Counted from the first letter of the stretch, positions 31,149 to 39,341 are shown. The stretch is 40,088 bases of DNA from Defluviitaleaceae bacterium (GCA_009787785.1 WQSR01000020.1:1-40088), one strand, 5' to 3'. Notes: generated from the sequence alone by a model not told the origin. A program made the numbers and translations.

Positions 31149-32132
31149 ATGATAAAGGTAATTTGCTTGATGGCTGTAATGGCTGTGATTTTCATGCTGG
31201 GCGGATGCGGCAGTAGGGCGGACGCCCCTGAGCTGGAGCAACCGCTTATCCGGGTGGCCGCCTTGCGGGGGCCCACGGCCATGGGCATGTTGCATCTGAT
31301 GGACAACCACGAGCAGGGCCTTGCCCGCAACGACTATACCTTTGAATTGCTGGGCGCGCCGTTTGAGGTGGCTCCCCTGTTGGTGCGGGGGGATGTGGAT
31401 GTGGCCGCCGTACCGGGGAACCTGGCGGCGGTATTGTACAACCAAATGGATGGCGCGGTGCAGGCTTTGGCCGTTGTCACCTTGGGGGTGTTGCATATTG
31501 TGGACACCACCGGCGAGATTCACAGCGTGGCGGATTTAGCGGGGCGTACCATTTTTGCCACGGGGCAGGGGGCCACCCCGGACTTTGCCCTTAGCTATGT
31601 ACTCAAGCAAAATGGCTTGACCCCCGGCGTGGACGTGCATATCGAATTTTACGCGGAACATGCGGAGCTGGCGGCCTTGCTGGAAATCGGGGAAGCGGAT
31701 ATCGCCCTGTTGCCCGAGCCCTTCGTAAGTACGGTGATGGCGCGTATCCCCGGCTTGCGGGTGGCACTGGATTTGACCGAGGAATGGGACCGGGTCCAGC
31801 CCGATTACGGCTTGATAATGAGCGTGGTGGTGGGCCGGCGTGATTTCCTGGAAGCCCACCCGGAGGCCGTGGCCCTTTTCATGGAGGAATATGCCCAAAG
31901 TATTGCCTTTATGACCGAAAATGTAGCGGAAGGCGCGCAACTGACCGTGGATTTCGGCCTGATTCCCAATATAAATATCGCAAAATCCGCTTTGCCCCGC
32001 ACCCACATGGTCTTTCTCAACGGTGACGAAATGAAGCGCAATCTCATGGGCTTTTATCGTGTGCTGTATGAAGCCAGCCCCGCGTCCGTGGGGGGTGCCA
32101 TGCCTGATGGGGATTTTTTCTTCATTCCGTAG
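31149..32132 (+). CDS. NitT/TauT-type ABC substrate-binding lipoprotein
   Basis: 327 residues from ATG 31149 (GGGAGG upstream). Signal peptide with the lipobox MLGGCGS. The mature protein has the NMT1/SsuA-like layout: IRVAALRGPTAMGMLHLMD, VDVAAVPGNLAAVLYNQ, SVADLAGRTIFATGQGATPD, IEFYAEHAELAALLEIGEADIALLPEPF. The substrate (aromatic sulfonate, pyrimidine, nitrate or other) cannot be told. It lies outside the membrane and feeds the permease whose gene overlaps its end by 26 bases. No TPP riboswitch precedes it. Confidence 0.88.
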   Translation: MIKVICLMAVMAVIFMLGGCGSRADAPELEQPLIRVAALRGPTAMGMLHLMDNHEQGLARNDYTFELLGAPFEVAPLLVRGDVDVAAVPGNLAAVLYNQMDGAVQALAVVTLGVLHIVDTTGEIHSVADLAGRTIFATGQGATPDFALSYVLKQNGLTPGVDVHIEFYAEHAELAALLEIGEADIALLPEPFVSTVMARIPGLRVALDLTEEWDRVQPDYGLIMSVVVGRRDFLEAHPEAVALFMEEYAQSIAFMTENVAEGAQLTVDFGLIPNINIAKSALPRTHMVFLNGDEMKRNLMGFYRVLYEASPASVGGAMPDGDFFFIP

Positions 32133-32862
32133 GTTTTTCACCCGCGTGGTACCCGTAGCCCTGTTTTGGCTACTGGTGTGGGAGGGTATCGCCGCCGCTG
32201 TGGGCGCGGGCATCATCATCGCCTCGCCCCGGGCGGCTTTCGCCCGTCTGTTCGCCCTGGCGCAAACGGGGAATTTCTGGCTGAGCATCGGCGGGAGTAT
32301 GCACCGCATCATGCTGGGCTTTTTTTTGGCCTTGGCCATTGGGATAATTTTGGCGGTGGGCTGTGTGGCCAGCAAGCTGATTTACCGCCTCATACACCCG
32401 GCCGTCAATGTAATCAACGCCATTCCCCTGGCCTCCTTTGTGGTGGTGGCGATTTTTTATTTCCGGCACAGCCTGGCCACCTTCGTAGCCTTTATTATGG
32501 TGATGCCCATTATTTTCCACAATACCTACAAGGGCATCCGCGCCACCGACCCGGCTTTGCTGGAAATGGCGCGGGTTTTCCGCGTTTCTCACGGGAAGCG
32601 GACGCGCTACATCTATGTCAAAACCGTCGCGCCCTTTCTCCTCTCCGCCGCCAGCGTGGGCATCGGCATCGCGTGGAAGTCGGGCATTTCGGCGGAAATG
32701 ATTGGCATTGCCCGTGGAACCATCGGCGGCGGCCTCCACGCCGCACGGATGAACCTGCTCACCGCAGACGTTTTCGCCTGGACCATTGCCATCGTGGCCC
32801 TGAGCTACGCCATAGACAAACTCTTCGCCCTCATTTTTGTCCGTGAAAGGGAGCGGCCATGA
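32107..32862 (+). CDS. NitT/TauT-type ABC permease
   Basis: 251 residues from ATG 32107, overlapping the binding-protein gene by 26 bases; upstream in-frame starts lie deeper in that gene and lack a hydrophobic reason. Six hydrophobic helices begin with VVPVALFWLLVWEGIAAAV. The coupling loop for the ATPase is RVFRVSHGKRTRYIYVKTVAPF followed by GIGIAWKSGISAEMIG, the typical BPD_transp_1 EAA region of SsuC-like proteins. It forms the membrane channel. ATPase start overlaps its stop by 4 bases. Confidence 0.88.
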   Translation: MGIFSSFRRFFTRVVPVALFWLLVWEGIAAAVGAGIIIASPRAAFARLFALAQTGNFWLSIGGSMHRIMLGFFLALAIGIILAVGCVASKLIYRLIHPAVNVINAIPLASFVVVAIFYFRHSLATFVAFIMVMPIIFHNTYKGIRATDPALLEMARVFRVSHGKRTRYIYVKTVAPFLLSAASVGIGIAWKSGISAEMIGIARGTIGGGLHAARMNLLTADVFAWTIAIVALSYAIDKLFALIFVRERERP

Positions 32863-33443
32863 CCCCTATCGTCCTTGAAAATATCAGCAAAGCCTATGGC
32901 GGCGTTGGCGTGCTGGAGCGCATATCGCTCACCCTTCCCTCCGGCCCCACCTGCCTGATGGGCCCCTCCGGCATCGGCAAAACCACCCTGGCCTATATCG
33001 TCGCCGGGCTCACCGCGCCCGACAGCGGCACCATGACAGGCCGGGAAAATAAAAAAATCTCCTTGGTTTTCCAGGAAGACCGCCTGCTGGAATGGGAGAG
33101 TGCTCTTTCGAACGTCCTGTTCGTCACCCCCAACGCGAAGAAATATGCCGAAAAGGCCAAATCACTCCTCACCCAAGCGGGCTTGGCTAACAGTATGCAC
33201 AAAAAAGCCGCCGAACTCTCCGGCGGCATGAAACGCCGCGTGGCTTTATGTCGCGCCCTAATCGCCAACTATGACCTGCTCATTCTGGATGAGCCCTTCA
33301 AGGGGCTGGACGAGGAAACCAAGCCCGGCATCATACAAATGGTACAACAGCACGCCCTTTCCACCGGCGACAAAATCCTGCTCTGCATCACCCACGACCC
33401 CGGGGAAGCAGACGCCCTGGGCGGGCAACGCATTCACCTGTAG
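32859..33443 (+). CDS. NitT/TauT-type ABC ATPase, short form
   Basis: 194 residues. Walker A GPSGIGKTTLAYIV, Q-loop SLVFQEDRLLEWESAL, signature AAELSGGMKRRVALCRAL, Walker B YDLLILDEPFKGLD, and H-loop CITHDPGEADAL are all present. It ends just after the H-loop, about 40-60 residues shorter than usual SsuB/TauB proteins, with no remnant downstream; it is likely still functional since all ATP motifs are kept. It converges on a GNAT gene 4 bases away. Confidence 0.88.
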   Translation: MTPIVLENISKAYGGVGVLERISLTLPSGPTCLMGPSGIGKTTLAYIVAGLTAPDSGTMTGRENKKISLVFQEDRLLEWESALSNVLFVTPNAKKYAEKAKSLLTQAGLANSMHKKAAELSGGMKRRVALCRALIANYDLLILDEPFKGLDEETKPGIIQMVQQHALSTGDKILLCITHDPGEADALGGQRIHL

Positions 33444-33447
33444 CGGA

Positions 33448-33954
33448 TTAAATTTTAAACCGCGCCACCACCTCACCGTCGATGACACGGCCGTCTTCCT
33501 CGAAGCCGTAGGACGCGAATGTGGTTTTGGACGCAATATTTTTAGGCTCGTAGGATACATAGCAGTAGCTTGCCTCGCCGCAGGGCCTTGCTTTAATTTC
33601 CTCCATGATTTGCCTTACCGTTTCGCGCCCTATTCCCCGGCCCTGGTGGTTTTTGTCAACGAGCAGACGCCAGAAATAATAATGGGGCTCCTTCGTGCAG
33701 TAGGCGTCTGCGTCGGTGCCCGGCGGGAAATAGCCGTACATGGCAAAGCCCACCATGGTGCCCTTCTCATAAACGGCATAAGGCACGGCGACATCGCCCG
33801 TCCCCTTCTTTTCGAATGCCCTATTCGTGGTATATGCCGCGGCCAGGCTATAGGCGTTGCTTGCCACATAGTCCTCCTGCTCGGGCAAAACCTCAAGGGC
33901 GATGCACTCCTTCATGTTGTCATCCAGAATGGAAATTCTTTCAAGCTCTATCAT
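33448..33954 (-). CDS. GNAT family N-acetyltransferase (PaiA/SpeG-like)
   Basis: 168 residues. Start MIELERISILDDNMKECIAL, then EVLPEQEDYVASNAYSLAAAY, VPYAVYEKGTMVGFAMYGYF, YYFWRLLVDKNHQGRGIGRE (acetyl-CoA P-loop Q-G-R-G-I-G), and a C-terminal YEPKNIASKTTFASYGFEEDG. This resembles polyamine or small-amine acetyltransferases. A truncated homologue with the same VASN-YSLA motif is encoded at the right window edge. It has no operon partner; it is convergent with the ABC ATPase gene. Confidence 0.88.
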   Translation of the reverse strand: MIELERISILDDNMKECIALEVLPEQEDYVASNAYSLAAAYTTNRAFEKKGTGDVAVPYAVYEKGTMVGFAMYGYFPPGTDADAYCTKEPHYYFWRLLVDKNHQGRGIGRETVRQIMEEIKARPCGEASYCYVSYEPKNIASKTTFASYGFEEDGRVIDGEVVARFKI

Positions 33955-34051
33955 GTGAATACCTCCCGGTTGCTTTATTCGGCTATATCACTATACCCAG
34001 TGGGTATTTTTTTTCAAGATAAAAGTTGATTATAAAATGGCTCCGCTCCGC

Positions 34052-34090
34052 AAAAAAAGGCTGTTTCGCTCTCGCAAAACAGCCTTTTAT
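34052..34090. terminator. Bidirectional Rho-independent terminator
   Basis: A perfect 12-bp stem (AAAAGGCTGTTT with AAACAGCCTTTT) around a 10-base loop, with a seven-base run of A on the left and TTTTAT on the right, so it can act on both strands. On the minus strand it would end RNA coming from the deacetylase gene or from the structured region before it. The core GGCTGTTTCGCTCTCGCAA is shared with the terminator after tRNA-Sec (7971-8000). Confidence 0.85.
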
Positions 34091-34235
34091 ATGTAGCGGC
34101 AAGCCAGACCATAAAGGCCGGGGGTGTTGGCTTGCCAGTGCCTGTACATGAAGGGTACTGAGGGGGCGACCCTCCATAGGCTGGATAAGGGTACATCAGT
34201 AAATACAAGCCGTCAAGGGGGGCAGGTGAGATTTC
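34091..34235 (-). ncRNA. Candidate structured RNA ending at the 34.05-kb terminator (unassigned)
   Basis: The 300 bases between the deacetylase stop and the GNAT start have no ORF. On the minus strand a TTGACG lies near 34215, though the matching -10 is weak (TACCCT after 17 bases). Then come a paired GGCAAGCCA/TGGCTTGCC stem (plus-strand 34098-34136), further GGGTAC/GTACCC and GAGGG/CCCTC complementarities, and finally the strong terminator at 34052-34090. It could be a small RNA or a 3' untranslated region of the deacetylase mRNA. It does not match 6S, SRP or tmRNA signatures. Confidence 0.35.
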
Positions 34236-34257
34236 ACGTTTTGTGTAAATTTAGGGC

Positions 34258-35667
34258 TTACCGGTTGCGCACCCCTCGGTAGGTCGCGCCCGGTTCAATT
34301 TCGCCGTAATGGTGGGCCAGCAATTCCGAAACCGTTACCAAGTCGAAGCCTCGGGCAATCAGGCGCGGAACCACCCGGGTCATGGCCTGGGCCGTGGTGG
34401 GGAAAATATCGTGGAGAACCACCACCGAGCCGTCCTTGGCGTGGTTCATAATTACGCTATAGATATGGTCTGCGCAATGGTAACGCCAATCCTTGGGGTC
34501 GATGGTCCACAGGAGAATCCCGTAGCCCAGTTCGGCGGCCACCGACTCCACCTGGGCGTTAATCGCGCCGAAGGGCGGCCTGAAAAGATTGGAGCGCGTA
34601 CCCGTCAGGGCGTAGATGGCGTCTTCAGTTCGTGTAATTGCCGCGGAAACCTCGGCGCGGCTTTGGGTGGTCATGTCCGTATGCCGCCAGGAATGGCCAA
34701 TAATTTCATGGCCCATGTCAAAGGCGCGAATAACGGTACTCTCGCCGTCGGCTATCCGGTTCCCGATGACGGCGAAGGTCGCCCGCCCGCCATGCAACGC
34801 GAAGGTATCCAGTATCATTTCGGTAATGCGGCTGGGGCCGTCGTCGAAGGTCAGGGCAATCATGGGGCGGTGTACCCTGTCCACCGGCTGTATATCGTAA
34901 TCCAGGGCAGGAAGCACATAGTCCAGGAGATAGGGATGCAACGCGTGGGGCCACAAAGGCGGCGGAATATCCAGCGGCACCGCCTCCGGCGGCGCGGGCT
35001 CCGGGAATAGGGGAAAGTCCGTAGACCCGGCCAGCAAAAAGGCACCGTTCAGTTTTTCGTAGGGTAATAAAACAGTCATTTCACCGATGTGCTCCGGCAA
35101 AAACCGCCTGCCGTCCAGGGGCACGAGGATGCCCTCCGCGCCCAGAATCAGGTTGCTTAGCCAGCGGGGGTCGATTTCGTCCAGGTAAGGCTGTGCCGAA
35201 GGTGCCTCCGCCAGAATAGCATCATGCAAAAGGGCCAGCACGGGTTCGATTTCATCGAAGTCGAGGATTTCCCAGGTGGGAATGAAGGTATGGGTGGCGG
35301 TGTTTACGTTCAGGCTCTCGGCCAGGCGCAAAACGGAATCGGGCCGGCCATCCCGGGAAAGGATAAGCTCCCCCTGCAAGGAAATCCCGGTGAAATATTC
35401 GCCCGCCAATTCCCAAGCGAAGTTCAACTGCATTTCGCCCCGGGCAATCCCGGCAAGCACGCCGCCGTGGGCCAGCATGGGGAAATAATGCTGCTCCACC
35501 CATTGGCGCAACATTTGCTCCAGCGCGGCGTCCCCCGGCGGGATGTCGATGCCGATGTAGAGCGTGGCCGCCCCGGTTGTGTCGGCGGGGTATTGGGCAA
35601 AGACGCAGGTGGTCAAAACCGCCAATAAAAGTAGCGCGGCGAGAAAACATTTCGTAATTCTTCTCAT
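34258..35667 (-). CDS. Polysaccharide deacetylase, PdaC-like (DUF3298/RsiV-type + NodB domain)
   Basis: 469 residues from ATG 35667 (AGGAGGTG upstream). Signal peptide MRRITKCFLAALLLLAVLTTCVFAQ. The N-terminal half (about 30-240) resembles the DUF3298/RsiV-like module of PdaC, including ADTTGAATLYIGIDIPPG and VLLPYEKLNGAFLL. The C-terminal NodB deacetylase domain has IALTFDDGPSRITEMIL (metal Asp), HEIIGHSWRHTDMT (two metal His), FRPPFGAINAQV and LLWTIDPKDWRYH. It would remove acetyl from peptidoglycan sugars outside the cell, commonly giving lysozyme resistance. Single gene; the leader upstream shares the intergenic space with rpmE's terminator. Confidence 0.88.
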   Translation of the reverse strand: MRRITKCFLAALLLLAVLTTCVFAQYPADTTGAATLYIGIDIPPGDAALEQMLRQWVEQHYFPMLAHGGVLAGIARGEMQLNFAWELAGEYFTGISLQGELILSRDGRPDSVLRLAESLNVNTATHTFIPTWEILDFDEIEPVLALLHDAILAEAPSAQPYLDEIDPRWLSNLILGAEGILVPLDGRRFLPEHIGEMTVLLPYEKLNGAFLLAGSTDFPLFPEPAPPEAVPLDIPPPLWPHALHPYLLDYVLPALDYDIQPVDRVHRPMIALTFDDGPSRITEMILDTFALHGGRATFAVIGNRIADGESTVIRAFDMGHEIIGHSWRHTDMTTQSRAEVSAAITRTEDAIYALTGTRSNLFRPPFGAINAQVESVAAELGYGILLWTIDPKDWRYHCADHIYSVIMNHAKDGSVVVLHDIFPTTAQAMTRVVPRLIARGFDLVTVSELLAHHYGEIEPGATYRGVRNR

Positions 35668-35727
35668 CGCGCACCTCCTATGCACTCTAAAATATGTACC
35701 CTATCAGGAAAATTATACCCCTATCGA

Positions 35728-35768
35728 CAAAAAAGGACAAGCCCCAAATGACGGGAATTGTCCTTTAA
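35728..35768 (-). terminator. Rho-independent terminator of rpmE
   Basis: On the minus strand AAAGGACAA pairs with TTGTCCTTT and is followed by TTTTTTGTC. It begins about 22 bases after the L31 stop codon. Confidence 0.8.
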
Positions 35769-35790
35769 TCGTAATTTTTGCAGTCCTTGC

Positions 35791-36006
35791 CTATTCTCTG
35801 TTGTACTTCTTCTTGAAGCGTTCCACGCGCCCGCCGGCCTCGATGAGCAGTTTCTGACTGCCTGTGTAGAAGGGATGGCATTTGGAACAGACCTCTACGT
35901 GGATGTTTTCCTTGGTAGAGCCCGTAACGAACTCATTGCCGCAGTTGCATCGCACTTTCGCTTGAAAATAATTCGGATGGATAGCCGCTTTCATTCTTTT
36001 CACCAT
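35791..36006 (-). CDS. rpmE: 50S ribosomal protein L31 (zinc-binding type)
   Basis: 71 residues from ATG 36006, where GGAGG is 5 bases upstream; an internal ATG at 35994 would give the more usual [10 protein letters not shown] start. The sequence carries [22 protein letters not shown], then [20 protein letters not shown] and [10 protein letters not shown], so all four zinc-ligand cysteines (CxC and CxxC) are present. This is the zinc-containing primary L31, not the zinc-independent paralogue. Monocistronic, with its own terminator, divergent from the GntR-type operon. Confidence 0.97.
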   Translation of the reverse strand: MVKRMKAAIHPNYFQAKVRCNCGNEFVTGSTKENIHVEVCSKCHPFYTGSQKLLIEAGGRVERFKKKYNRE

Positions 36007-36079
36007 CCTTTCCTCCGTAGAATAATCGCGACGCATACTTTAACACAAATATGCCTAGCATAGCAAATAAAGTTACGCA

Positions 36080-36108
36080 TTGACATCAGCATTTCGCCAT
36101 TGTATTAT
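36080..36108 (+). promoter_or_regulatory. Promoter of the GntR-ABC operon
   Basis: Perfect TTGACA (36080-36085), 17-base spacer, TATTAT (36103-36108) with TG at the extended -10 position. The sequence just after, TGTGTTAGTACAGTG, holds GTGT/TACA-type half sites that could be the operator for the GntR-type regulator encoded next. Confidence 0.8.
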
Positions 36109-36146
36109 TGTGTTAGTACAGTGTCGCGGCGAAAGGGAGGTAGGAT

Positions 36147-36527
36147 GTGAAGGCAGATTTTGACAATAATCTTCCTATATACCAGCAGATTGTGGAGCGG
36201 CTGAAGTCGGCCATCGCCAAGGGGGAGCTGGCTCCGGGGGAGAAGGTACCCGCCGTGCGGGAGCTGGCGGTGCTGTGCAAGGTCAATCCCAATACCATGC
36301 AACGGGCTTTGGCCAGGCTGGAGGAGATGGGCTATGTGTTCAGCGAGCGCACCAGCGGGCGGTATGTGACCCGGGACGAAAGCGTCATAGCGCGGCTACG
36401 GGCGGAGTTGCCCGCCGCCCTTACGGGGGACTATGTGCGGGCCATGGGGGACGCGGGGGTGGAGGCTTCCCGCGTGGCGGCCTATGTGGAGGAATATATA
36501 AAGGAAGGAAGGGTGAGCCATGGATAA
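36147..36527 (+). CDS. GntR family transcriptional regulator, YtrA subfamily
   Basis: 126 residues starting at GTG 36147 (GGGAGG upstream). The winged helix is typical of the family: DNNLPIYQQIVERLKSAIAKG, ELAPGEKVPAVRELA, NPNTMQRALARLEEMGYVFS, SGRYVTRD. It has only a short C-terminal helical region (about 40 residues), so it belongs to the short YtrA group that represses ABC operons and responds to cell-wall antibiotics in known cases. It overlaps the ATPase gene by 8 bases. Autoregulation is likely from the promoter position. Confidence 0.92.
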   Translation: MKADFDNNLPIYQQIVERLKSAIAKGELAPGEKVPAVRELAVLCKVNPNTMQRALARLEEMGYVFSERTSGRYVTRDESVIARLRAELPAALTGDYVRAMGDAGVEASRVAAYVEEYIKEGRVSHG

Positions 36528-37236
36528 TATATTGGAAATTACGGATTTGGGGAAGCGGTACGGGCGCATGGTGGCGGTGGAGGGGGTGCGCTTTTCCCTG
36601 GCACCGGGGAAAATCCTGGGCCTGCTGGGGCCCAACGGCAGCGGGAAGACGACGATAATGAAGGTCATCATGGGGCTGTTGACGGATTATACGGGGGAGG
36701 TACGCATTGCCGGGGCACCGCCGGAGGTGCATCCGCCGGGGGTGGCGGCCAACCGCTACATCTCCTATTTGCCTGACGCGGGGCATATCCCCACCTGGTT
36801 TACAACCGAGCAGGCGATACGGTTTTTCGCGGATTTCTATACGGATTTCGACGAAGCCAAGGCCGGGGAAATGCTGGACGCCATGAAAATCCCCCGCCAC
36901 AAGCGCGTGAAGGCTTTGAGCCGGGGGATGCAGGAAAAGGTTCAGCTGGCCATGGTGATGGCCCGCCGCGCCAAGCTCTATATCCTGGACGAACCCATCG
37001 GCGCGGTGGACCCGGCCAGCCGGGACTTTATTTTAAACACGTTGCTGGCCCACTATGCCGAGGACAGCGCGATTCTGCTTTCGTCTCACATTATTGCCGA
37101 CATTGAATCGGTGCTGGACGAAGCCGTTTTTCTCAGGGAGGGGAAGATTTGCATGATGGGTGAGGCGGATGCCCTGCGCCAAGAACGGGGCATGTCGCTG
37201 GACCAGATTTTCCGGGAGGTGTTCCGCAATGCTTAG
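36520..37236 (+). CDS. ABC transporter ATPase of the YtrB type
   Basis: 238 residues: Walker A LLGPNGSGKTTIMKVI, Q-loop ISYLPDAGHIPTWFTTEQ, signature-like VKALSRGMQEKVQLAM (R in place of the usual G), Walker B KLYILDEPIGAVDPASRD, H-loop LLSSHIIADIESVL. It overlaps the regulator gene by 8 bases and the permease gene by 8. Together they form an operon of the ytrA-ytrB-permease type, probably exporting or sensing an envelope-active compound; the substrate is unknown. Confidence 0.92.
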   Translation: MDNILEITDLGKRYGRMVAVEGVRFSLAPGKILGLLGPNGSGKTTIMKVIMGLLTDYTGEVRIAGAPPEVHPPGVAANRYISYLPDAGHIPTWFTTEQAIRFFADFYTDFDEAKAGEMLDAMKIPRHKRVKALSRGMQEKVQLAMVMARRAKLYILDEPIGAVDPASRDFILNTLLAHYAEDSAILLSSHIIADIESVLDEAVFLREGKICMMGEADALRQERGMSLDQIFREVFRNA

Positions 37237-38059
37237 AAAGCAATTGAAGTACGATTTTATTTTCGCGGCGCGGTTTTTTTTGGGGATGGGCGCGGCCGGC
37301 ATAGGCTTGGGACTGCTGGTGTTCATTATGGGAGGACTTAGCCAGTCACCGGCGAATTTCAGTTTGGGTGCCATGCAGCTGATGTCAACGGCATGGACGG
37401 TGGCCCTGGCGATGAGCGTCGCCCAGATATACCAATTATACAGCCGCCAGTTCTTCGGGGAGGTGGGGCATCTCATGCTTACCTTGCCCGTGGGGCGCGG
37501 GGTGCAATTGCTCTCGAAATATCTGGTGGCCCTTTTTTGGAGCTTTTACATCTTTGCCACGATGTTCCTGTCGTTGCGATTGATGGCGGCGCGTTCCGAA
37601 AGCTCCAGCGTGGGCATTACCGGCCCGGGGGGCGAAGTCCTCACCGGAATAAATTTGGCGGGGCCGCTGATGCAATTTGCCGCTTTGGCCTTCAGCGCGG
37701 TGGCCATATTATTTTTGATTGTCACCTTAGCCAACTGCACCCTTGGGGGCTGGCGCGTCCATACGATTATCGCCTGGCTTGTGGGCGGGCTGTACTTCGC
37801 CGCCTTCGTCTGGGCCATAGCGGCTATCTCCGGCCGGGCCAGGGAATGGGTGACGGTGGATACCTCCTTTGTCCATGACGGCGTTGTGCATATGGGGATG
37901 CGTACCTTTTTGGCCCCCACCATCGGCGCGGACATCGGGCGCGTTCCCTTGGGGGATATGTATGTGGATGTGTATCTCATCGCGGCGGCACTGGCCTTTG
38001 GGCTGGCGGCGGCGGGGGCTACGCACTGGCTTCTGCGTAAAAAAATCACTTTGGCGTGA
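37229..38059 (+). CDS. ABC transporter permease (ABC-2 type)
   Basis: 276 residues from ATG 37229 (GGGAGGTG upstream), overlapping the ATPase gene end by 8 bases. Six hydrophobic segments: about 14-38, 50-70, 95-115, 145-170, 180-205 and 245-265. Between them is the soluble loop SRQFFGEVGHLMLTLPVGRG, the intracellular coupling segment common in ABC-2 permeases. Membrane partner of the ATPase at 36520. It ends 14 bases inside the convergent phospholipase-like gene. Confidence 0.88.
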   Translation: MLRKQLKYDFIFAARFFLGMGAAGIGLGLLVFIMGGLSQSPANFSLGAMQLMSTAWTVALAMSVAQIYQLYSRQFFGEVGHLMLTLPVGRGVQLLSKYLVALFWSFYIFATMFLSLRLMAARSESSSVGITGPGGEVLTGINLAGPLMQFAALAFSAVAILFLIVTLANCTLGGWRVHTIIAWLVGGLYFAAFVWAIAAISGRAREWVTVDTSFVHDGVVHMGMRTFLAPTIGADIGRVPLGDMYVDVYLIAAALAFGLAAAGATHWLLRKKITLA

Positions 38060-38732
38060 GGGCGGCGCGTGCGAAGGCCGCCGCGTCTGTGATGAATTTT
38101 TGCATCTGCGCGGAGGTGACGAGCCGGTTGGCCGAGGTGCGGGCAGGGGGCTGGTGGGCGTAGGTGCTGTAGTTGGCGTTATCCGCGCTGTACAGGCTGT
38201 CGCGGATGGCGTGGATTTCCGCCGCCGTCACCCGCCCGGGGAAATCCCTGCCCTGGGCGGTGGCCAACAAGGCCATGATAGGAGCGGTGGATTCTTCCTG
38301 GTACAGCTGTAAATCCAGTGCCGCCATTTCCTTGTAATAATCGCTGGCGTAGCCCTTGGCGGCTTCCTGGGGATGATGGGTGGTGAAATGCTTCCACAGG
38401 GTCAAATTATTGTATACGTCCGTCAGCGCGTGGACGGCGTAACCCATGGCCAGCGCGTCCCCGGGATACTGCCGCGCAAAGCGGAGGATTTCGGCAATCC
38501 AGCCGTCGTTGTCGGTGACATATCCCCAGGGCTCGTCGCTTACCGGGCAAAGGTGCGAGGCTTTTTTCGTCGCGCCAATGTCCGACTGCGACACGCCCAC
38601 CAGCCCGGCGCGGTAATGCACCCCGTCCGGGGCCAGCGCACCCAGCAAAAACAAGGCCACTTGCCCGTCAGGCAATTTCAACTCCCGCGCCACAAGGGCC
38701 GCCACCCGCAGGTGGGTTATAGGGAAGGACAT
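38046..38732 (-). CDS. Zinc-dependent phospholipase C-like protein (no signal peptide)
   Basis: 228 residues. Pattern of the zinc-dependent phospholipase C/S1-P1 nuclease fold: SFPITHLRVAALVAREL (N-terminal His), FLLGALAPDGVHYRAG (Asp/His), GYAVHALTDVYNNL (His-x3-Asp metal box) and WKHFTTHHPQEA. Many bacteria have this short cytoplasmic form with unknown substrate. Ribosome site AAAGGAGT. Its 3' end overlaps the ABC permease gene tail-to-tail by 14 bases. Confidence 0.85.
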   Translation of the reverse strand: MSFPITHLRVAALVARELKLPDGQVALFLLGALAPDGVHYRAGLVGVSQSDIGATKKASHLCPVSDEPWGYVTDNDGWIAEILRFARQYPGDALAMGYAVHALTDVYNNLTLWKHFTTHHPQEAAKGYASDYYKEMAALDLQLYQEESTAPIMALLATAQGRDFPGRVTAAEIHAIRDSLYSADNANYSTYAHQPPARTSANRLVTSAQMQKFITDAAAFARAALTPK

Positions 38733-38840
38733 GCGCTACTCCTTTCGTAAATTTGGTTGTACATATCCAAATCCCCGCCCCCTAAAAAGTAACGACAGCA
38801 ACCAATTGGTATGCTATTAAGGGGCTTACGAAAATAAAGC

Positions 38841-39047
38841 CTATTCAATATCACGTAATTCTTTAGCCCAATCAGACAAACCGTTTCGCATAATCAACTC
38901 AGGTGGCACATTATTTATTTTTGCATACGCGCAAAAAGTAGCCCAATCCTCTTTGGTGATAGCAACTTCTATTTTAGTCATTAGTTTTTCAAAATGAGGA
39001 TTTTTTACGGCACGTTCAAAATCTTTTTCGGTCAACTCTCTAATCAT
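38841..39047 (-). CDS. Small protein in the antitoxin position behind a broken brnT
   Basis: 68 residues, MIRELTEKDFERAVKNPHFEKL at the start and PPELIMRNGLSDWAKELRD at the end. Ribosome site AAAGGAG. Its ATG overlaps the stop codon of the brnT remnant (ATGA), as toxin-antitoxin genes do. It does not look like standard BrnA (no clear ribbon-helix-helix), so it may be an alternative antitoxin or an unrelated small gene. With the toxin broken, it would be an orphan. Confidence 0.55.
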   Translation of the reverse strand: MIRELTEKDFERAVKNPHFEKLMTKIEVAITKEDWATFCAYAKINNVPPELIMRNGLSDWAKELRDIE

Positions 39048-39243
39048 TTGGAATATCTCCTTTCATAAAGCGCGATTTCGTTCTTAGCAGCTCGTCTTGC
39101 GGAAATTATTCTAATTACATCATCGCCATTTCTGTAGCAATGACAAACATTTCATCTTGGAATACGGTTTCGGCTTCCTCAAAGTTTACGCCGTGCTTTT
39201 TTATATTACTTTTGTTTTTATCGGGATTCCAGTCAAATTTCAT
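39044..39243 (-). pseudogene. brnT: brnT toxin gene with internal deletion and frameshift
   Basis: The ATG at 39243 follows AAGGAG and gives MKFDWNPDKNKSNIKKHGVN, then FEEAETVFQDEMF, the BrnT N-terminus. That frame ends early after EMAMM. In another frame the same DNA encodes VCHCYRNGDDVIRIISARRA and AAKNEIALYERRYSK, which is the BrnT C-terminus, ending at 39044. About 25 residues of the middle of the protein are missing, and 200 bases remain where about 270 are expected. The toxin is therefore inactive unless the sequence has an error. Confidence 0.8.
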
Positions 39244-39341
39244 TTGGCGCACTCCTTTTTGAGCAAGGTGCGCACCTATACACCGGCGTAAAATGTGTAC
39301 CCACACCCTAACACTCGCAACCCGCTAATTTACTGGATTTT

